Source: Spirochaetia bacterium (GTDB taxonomy: Bacteria > Spirochaetota > Spirochaetia > Treponematales > Treponemataceae). Taken from it: a stretch of 8,295 nucleotides of DNA. Every line of letters begins with the position of its first letter. Position 1 is the stretch's first letter. The stretch lies in contig CAAGGF010000046.1 in the NCBI GenBank assembly GCA_900769325.1, forward strand, positions 1-8,295, read 5' to 3'. Shown here in pieces: positions 5,217 to 8,295 of the stretch. A program made the translations under genes and the position numbers. Under the pieces are notes generated by a model. It worked only from the letters and a program-made list of their open reading frames with translations, was not told the DNA's origin and made no database searches.

Positions 5217-5969
5217 ATGAGTGAAAAAGGTTTGTTGTACTGGATTTGGGTAATATTTAAAAATTACTGGGGATATTTTGTAAAGGGAACAGTTCTTACC
5301 CTTGAAATTGCGGTTATTGGAACGATACTCGGATATTTTCTAGGATTTGCGATTGGACTTGTTCAGGCAACTCCAGTTTCAAAAGGCGACGGAATTGCGA
5401 AAAAAGTTTCTTTCAGAATTTTAAAGCCGTTTACGAGCGTGTTCGTTTCAGTTTTTCGCGGAACACCGATGATGGTTCAGGCTATGGTTTTTTACTACGG
5501 ACTGAAAAACGCGGGAATCGACATTTCGCCTTTTTTAGCATCTTTGATTGTTCTTATGATGAACACGGGAGCGTATATGGCAGAAACTGTCCGGGGCGGA
5601 ATTATTTCGATTGACAAAGGTCAGTTTGAAGGCGGTTATGCACTTGGAATGGGACATGTAAAGACGATGTTTACAGTTGTTCTTCCGCAGGCATTCAGAA
5701 ATATTATCCCGGAAATGGTAAATCAGTTTTTGACGAATCTTAAAATGACTTCTGTACTTAATGTAATCGGTGTTTACGAACTTTATTTTGCTACAAAAAG
5801 TGCTGCCGGAATTTATTACCGTTATTTTGAATCGTACATAATCTGTGCAGTTTTTTATTACATAATTTGTACAGTTTTCACAAAAATTTTAAAAGAAGCA
5901 GAAAAACGGGTTTTCAGTCAGAAAGATTATGAACTTGCCGTTGAATATATGAGTGGTTCTGCTGAATAA
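5217..5969 (+). CDS. Amino acid ABC transporter permease (HisM/GlnP family)
   Basis: This 250-residue inner-membrane protein forms the channel of a polar amino acid importer. It has several hydrophobic segments (about 19-50, 85-123, 146-190 and 200-225). FRGTP (80-84) is a hallmark of the HisM/GlnP family. The EAA loop that docks on the ATPase is seen from E138 (EGGYALGM) to LPQAFRNIIP (156-165). Length is slightly above the usual 215-240, from short tails at both ends. A strong AGAAAGGA (5203-5210) lies 6 bases before the ATG. Only one permease gene is present, so the channel is probably a homodimer. It is followed by the cognate ATPase after a 105-base gap that holds a possible hairpin. Confidence 0.93.
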   Translation: MSEKGLLYWIWVIFKNYWGYFVKGTVLTLEIAVIGTILGYFLGFAIGLVQATPVSKGDGIAKKVSFRILKPFTSVFVSVFRGTPMMVQAMVFYYGLKNAGIDISPFLASLIVLMMNTGAYMAETVRGGIISIDKGQFEGGYALGMGHVKTMFTVVLPQAFRNIIPEMVNQFLTNLKMTSVLNVIGVYELYFATKSAAGIYYRYFESYIICAVFYYIICTVFTKILKEAEKRVFSQKDYELAVEYMSGSAE

Positions 5970-6016
5970 ATTTTTTAGAATTTTTTAAATTAAAAACTGA
6001 ATTTTTGAATTTTTTC

Positions 6017-6055
6017 GGCATTTAAAATCTGTAAAGATGAATTTTTTATGATGCC
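6017..6055 (+). other. Possible hairpin between permease and ATPase genes
   Basis: GGCAT (6017-6021) can pair with ATGCC (6051-6055), and the pairing can continue through an A-T rich stretch (AAAA near 6024-6027 with Ts near 6042-6047) if a small bulge is allowed. The remaining gap (5970-6016) is only A-T rich sequence. No T run follows, so a terminator is unlikely; it could affect message stability. GAGG of the next ribosome site (6065-6068) stays outside the stem. Confidence 0.3.
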
Positions 6056-6074
6056 CTAAATCTTGAGGTAAACT

Positions 6075-6818
6075 ATGGGAATAGAACCGCTTTTAAAAGT
6101 TGAGCACCTTGTGAAGAATTTCGGGACGCACGAAGTTTTAAAGGATTTGGATTTTTCAGTGAAAAAAGGTGAAGTAATCTGTGTTATTGGTTCGTCTGGT
6201 TCTGGAAAATCTACGATGTTAAGATGCATAAACGGACTTGAAATGAAAACAGCCGGGAAAATCTTTTTTTCAGGGAAAGAAGTTTCTTACGATTCGCGTG
6301 AACTTGCAAAATTCAGAACGAAAGTTGGAATGGTTTTTCAGTCTTTCAATCTTTTCAATAATATGACTGTTTTGCAGAATTGCATGGCAGGAACGACGAA
6401 AGTTTTAAAGATTCCAAAAGAAGATGCAAAATTCCGGGCGATAAAATATTTGCGTAAAGTCGGAATGGCGCCTTACATAAACGCGATGCCTTTTCAGCTT
6501 TCTGGCGGACAGAAACAGCGGGTTGCAATTGCCCGTGCCCTTACGATGGAACCGGAAGTTCTTTTGTTTGATGAACCGACAAGTGCACTCGACCCGGAAA
6601 TGGTTGGTGAAGTTTTGGGCGTAATGAAATCGCTTGCAGAAGAAGGTCTTACGATGATAATTGTTACGCATGAAATGGCATTTGCAAAAGATGTTTCGAC
6701 GCGAACGATTTTTATGGACCAGGGAGTTATCGTTGAAGACGATGTTCCTGAAGAAATTTTTACAAATCCGAAAACATCGCGTATGAAAGAATTTTTAAAA
6801 CGATATATGGAAATGTAA
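6075..6818 (+). CDS. Polar amino acid ABC transporter ATP-binding protein (GlnQ/HisP family)
   Basis: This 247-residue cytoplasmic ATPase powers the importer. All catalytic parts are intact: Walker A GSSGSGKST (39-47, K45), the Q-loop glutamine Q89, the signature LSGGQ (142-146), Walker B ending in D166-E167 (LLFDEPTSALD), and the switch histidine H199 in VTHEM. The C-terminal pattern (FMDQG, then EEIF-NP and a terminal FLKRY) is typical of the amino acid subfamily, as is the normal length. GAGG (6065-6068) lies 6 bases before the ATG. It is the third gene of the binding protein, permease, ATPase order, and is followed 28 bases later by a kinase-like gene with its own strong ribosome site. 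The exact substrate is not visible from the sequence. Confidence 0.95.
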   Translation: MGIEPLLKVEHLVKNFGTHEVLKDLDFSVKKGEVICVIGSSGSGKSTMLRCINGLEMKTAGKIFFSGKEVSYDSRELAKFRTKVGMVFQSFNLFNNMTVLQNCMAGTTKVLKIPKEDAKFRAIKYLRKVGMAPYINAMPFQLSGGQKQRVAIARALTMEPEVLLFDEPTSALDPEMVGEVLGVMKSLAEEGLTMIIVTHEMAFAKDVSTRTIFMDQGVIVEDDVPEEIFTNPKTSRMKEFLKRYMEM

Positions 6819-6846
6819 TTTACAGACAAAATGTCAGGGAGAAAAT

Positions 6847-7518
6847 ATGGATAATTATACGATTACGGTTGCAAGGGGATTTGGTTCCGGTGGAAAGGAA
6901 ATCGCTTCAAAGGTTGCCGAAAAATTAAAAATTCACTGCTATGAAAACAGAATTTTGACTCTTGCTTCTCAGTTGAGCGGAATTGACAGACAGCTTTTTG
7001 AAGAGGTTAACGAAAAACTTCATCAGAAGAAAAAAGGATTTTCAGCACTTTTGAAAGGTCTTCCTCGAAGAAAAAATCCTACGCCGGAAAGAGAAAAATT
7101 TGTGAGTAATGATGAACTTTATGAATATGAACGGAAAATAATTCTTGATCTTGCAAATACTGAAAATTGCATTATAGTCGGAAAAGCGGCTGACTGGATT
7201 TTAAAAGATAATCCGCGTGTTTTGAGCGTTTACATCGAAGCTCCACGTTCTTTCTGCAGACCTCGCATAATGGAAAAACTTGGAGTTTCCGCAGAAACGG
7301 CTGATATTTCGATAACTGAAACTGACTGCTACCGTGCAGAATATTATGCGTATTATACCGGTGGAAATTATTGGACAAATCCTGTAAATTATGACATAAC
7401 ATTGAACACGGCACGACTTGGAATCGAAGGCTGTGTTGATATGATTCTAAATGCACTTTATACAAAATTTCCTGACTTAAAACGCATTGAAGAAAACGAA
7501 AATCAATCTGAAGGTTAA
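6847..7518 (+). CDS. Cytidylate-kinase-like family protein
   Basis: This 223-residue protein matches the cytidylate-kinase-like family (Cytidylate_kin2). It opens with a phosphate-loop-like segment, ARGFGSGGKEIA (9-20). A central core CIIVGKAADWIL has lysine where many relatives have arginine. The C-terminal part has the family pattern R-x-x-YYxYYTG, then NYD and LGIEG. Relatives are thought to bind nucleotides, but most have no proven substrate, and this is not the housekeeping CMP kinase. The lysine-rich stretch near 58-77 (QKKKGFSALLKGLPRRKNPT) is the likely flexible lid or insert. AGGGAG (6836-6841) lies 5 bases before the ATG. The 28-base gap after the ATPase gene and 19-base gap to the dehydrogenase gene suggest one transcript, but do not explain its role. 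Confidence 0.85.
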   Translation: MDNYTITVARGFGSGGKEIASKVAEKLKIHCYENRILTLASQLSGIDRQLFEEVNEKLHQKKKGFSALLKGLPRRKNPTPEREKFVSNDELYEYERKIILDLANTENCIIVGKAADWILKDNPRVLSVYIEAPRSFCRPRIMEKLGVSAETADISITETDCYRAEYYAYYTGGNYWTNPVNYDITLNTARLGIEGCVDMILNALYTKFPDLKRIEENENQSEG

Positions 7519-7537
7519 AGGTTTAATAGAAGAATTT

Positions 7538-8295
7538 ATGTTTACTTATCACATTCCGACGAAAATTTATTTTGGTGAAAATCAACTGGAAAAAATTCCT
7601 GAGGCAGTTTCCGGTTTCGGGAAAAACGCTCTTTTAGTTTACGGCGGCTCTTCAATAAAAAAGAACGGACTTTACGATATTGTCTGTGAAAAGTTAAAAG
7701 AAGCAGGCGTAACTGTTTTTGAATGTTCTGGAATTGAGCCGAATCCAAAAGTTGATTCTGTTCGTGCCGGAATAAAAATCTGCAAAGATGAAAAAATTGA
7801 TTTTGTTTTTGCGGTCGGAGGCGGTTCTGTAATCGATGCCGGAAAATTTATTTCTGCTGGTGCGTGCGTAAATCACGATGTCTGGGGTTTTATTTCTTCC
7901 GGGAAACCTGTAGAAAAAGTTCTTCCTCTTTTTTCGGTTTTAACGATTGCGGCAACCGGTTCAGAAATGGACAATACAGCAGTTCTTTCAAAACCTGAAA
8001 CGCTTGAAAAAAAGGCGTTAATCAATGATAAACTTTTTCCAGTCGCTTCGTTCTGTGTTCCAAGTTTGACTTATTCCGTGAACGCTTATCAGACTGCCTG
8101 CGGAAGCGCTGATATTTTGAGTCACATAATGGAAGTTTATTTCAACGAGAATCAGAATCTTTTTATGCTTGACACTCAAATGGAAGGAATGATGAAAACA
8201 GTTGTGAGATTTGCACCGGAAGCGATTTTGCATCCAAAAGATTACGAGGCGCGTGCAAATCTTATGTGGACTGCTTCATGGGCGATTAACGGTTA
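7538..8295 (+). CDS. Iron-containing alcohol dehydrogenase, YqhD/BDH class (3' end cut by window)
   Basis: The frame is open from ATG 7538 to the window end, giving 252 residues of a protein that is usually about 385-390 long. It begins FTYHIPTKIYFGEN, typical of the NAD(P)H-dependent aldehyde and butanol dehydrogenases. The nucleotide-binding motif GGGSVIDAGK is at 94-103. ATGSEMDNTAVLS, close to the YqhD pattern, follows near 138-150. D192 and H196 (SADILSHIMEVYF) are the first two metal ligands; the other two histidines lie past the edge. Such enzymes reduce aldehydes to alcohols in the cytoplasm, in fermentation or aldehyde detoxification. The ribosome site is weak (AGAAG, 7528-7532). It lies 19 bases after the kinase-like gene and may share its transcript. 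The natural substrate and metal are not shown. Confidence 0.9.
   Translation, partial: MFTYHIPTKIYFGENQLEKIPEAVSGFGKNALLVYGGSSIKKNGLYDIVCEKLKEAGVTVFECSGIEPNPKVDSVRAGIKICKDEKIDFVFAVGGGSVIDAGKFISAGACVNHDVWGFISSGKPVEKVLPLFSVLTIAATGSEMDNTAVLSKPETLEKKALINDKLFPVASFCVPSLTYSVNAYQTACGSADILSHIMEVYFNENQNLFMLDTQMEGMMKTVVRFAPEAILHPKDYEARANLMWTASWAING

Noticed and set aside
7172..7465. Minus-strand open frame inside the kinase-like gene
   Set aside because: It is antisense to conserved family motifs, lacks a ribosome site and shows no domain.
1..8295. CRISPR array, tRNA, rRNA, insertion sequence or defence system
   Set aside because: No regularly spaced repeats, cloverleaf, transposase or known defence domain was seen on either strand.

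Overview
The window is a low-G+C bacterial segment with many A and T homopolymer runs. Every complete gene lies on the plus strand. The codon use, the strong GAGG-type ribosome binding sites and the mix of families would fit a Treponema-like spirochaete; a low-GC Firmicute is the main alternative. No rRNA, tRNA or other taxonomic marker is present, so this is an inference.

Region 1 (1-587) holds no clear complete gene. It has a possible 3' tail of an upstream gene (1-72), a seven-codon ORF with a good ribosome binding site (89-112), and a stretch rich in inverted repeats that includes a terminator-like hairpin (about 125-276). It ends in a metal-regulated promoter (462-489) with an SmtB/CzrA-type operator on each side.

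Region 2 (588-3116) is a two-gene metal-efflux operon. It encodes an ArsR/SmtB-family repressor with an alpha5-type zinc site and a ZntA/CadA P1B-type ATPase. The repressor should hold the promoter shut until zinc or a similar metal rises, and the pump then exports the metal.

Region 3 (3117-4057) has a consensus-like promoter, then an intrinsic terminator, then an AraC-family regulator. In this order the terminator falls inside the leader of the regulator mRNA.

Region 4 (4058-6818) is a complete polar amino acid ABC importer: a lipoprotein substrate-binding protein, one HisM-type permease and a GlnQ-type ATPase. Hairpins lie in both intergenic gaps. The promoter before it shares a 15-base block with the metal-operon promoter but has a poor -35 box, so it may need an activator, possibly the neighbouring AraC protein.

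Region 5 (6847-8295) encodes a cytidylate-kinase-like protein and the N-terminal two thirds or so of an iron-type alcohol dehydrogenase of the YqhD/BDH class, cut by the window edge. Short gaps suggest that both may be read from the transporter operon.

I found no mobile element, CRISPR array or multi-gene system that looks new. The most interesting signals are regulatory: the paired operators, the terminator between promoter and araC, the shared promoter block, and the inverted repeats at the left end.
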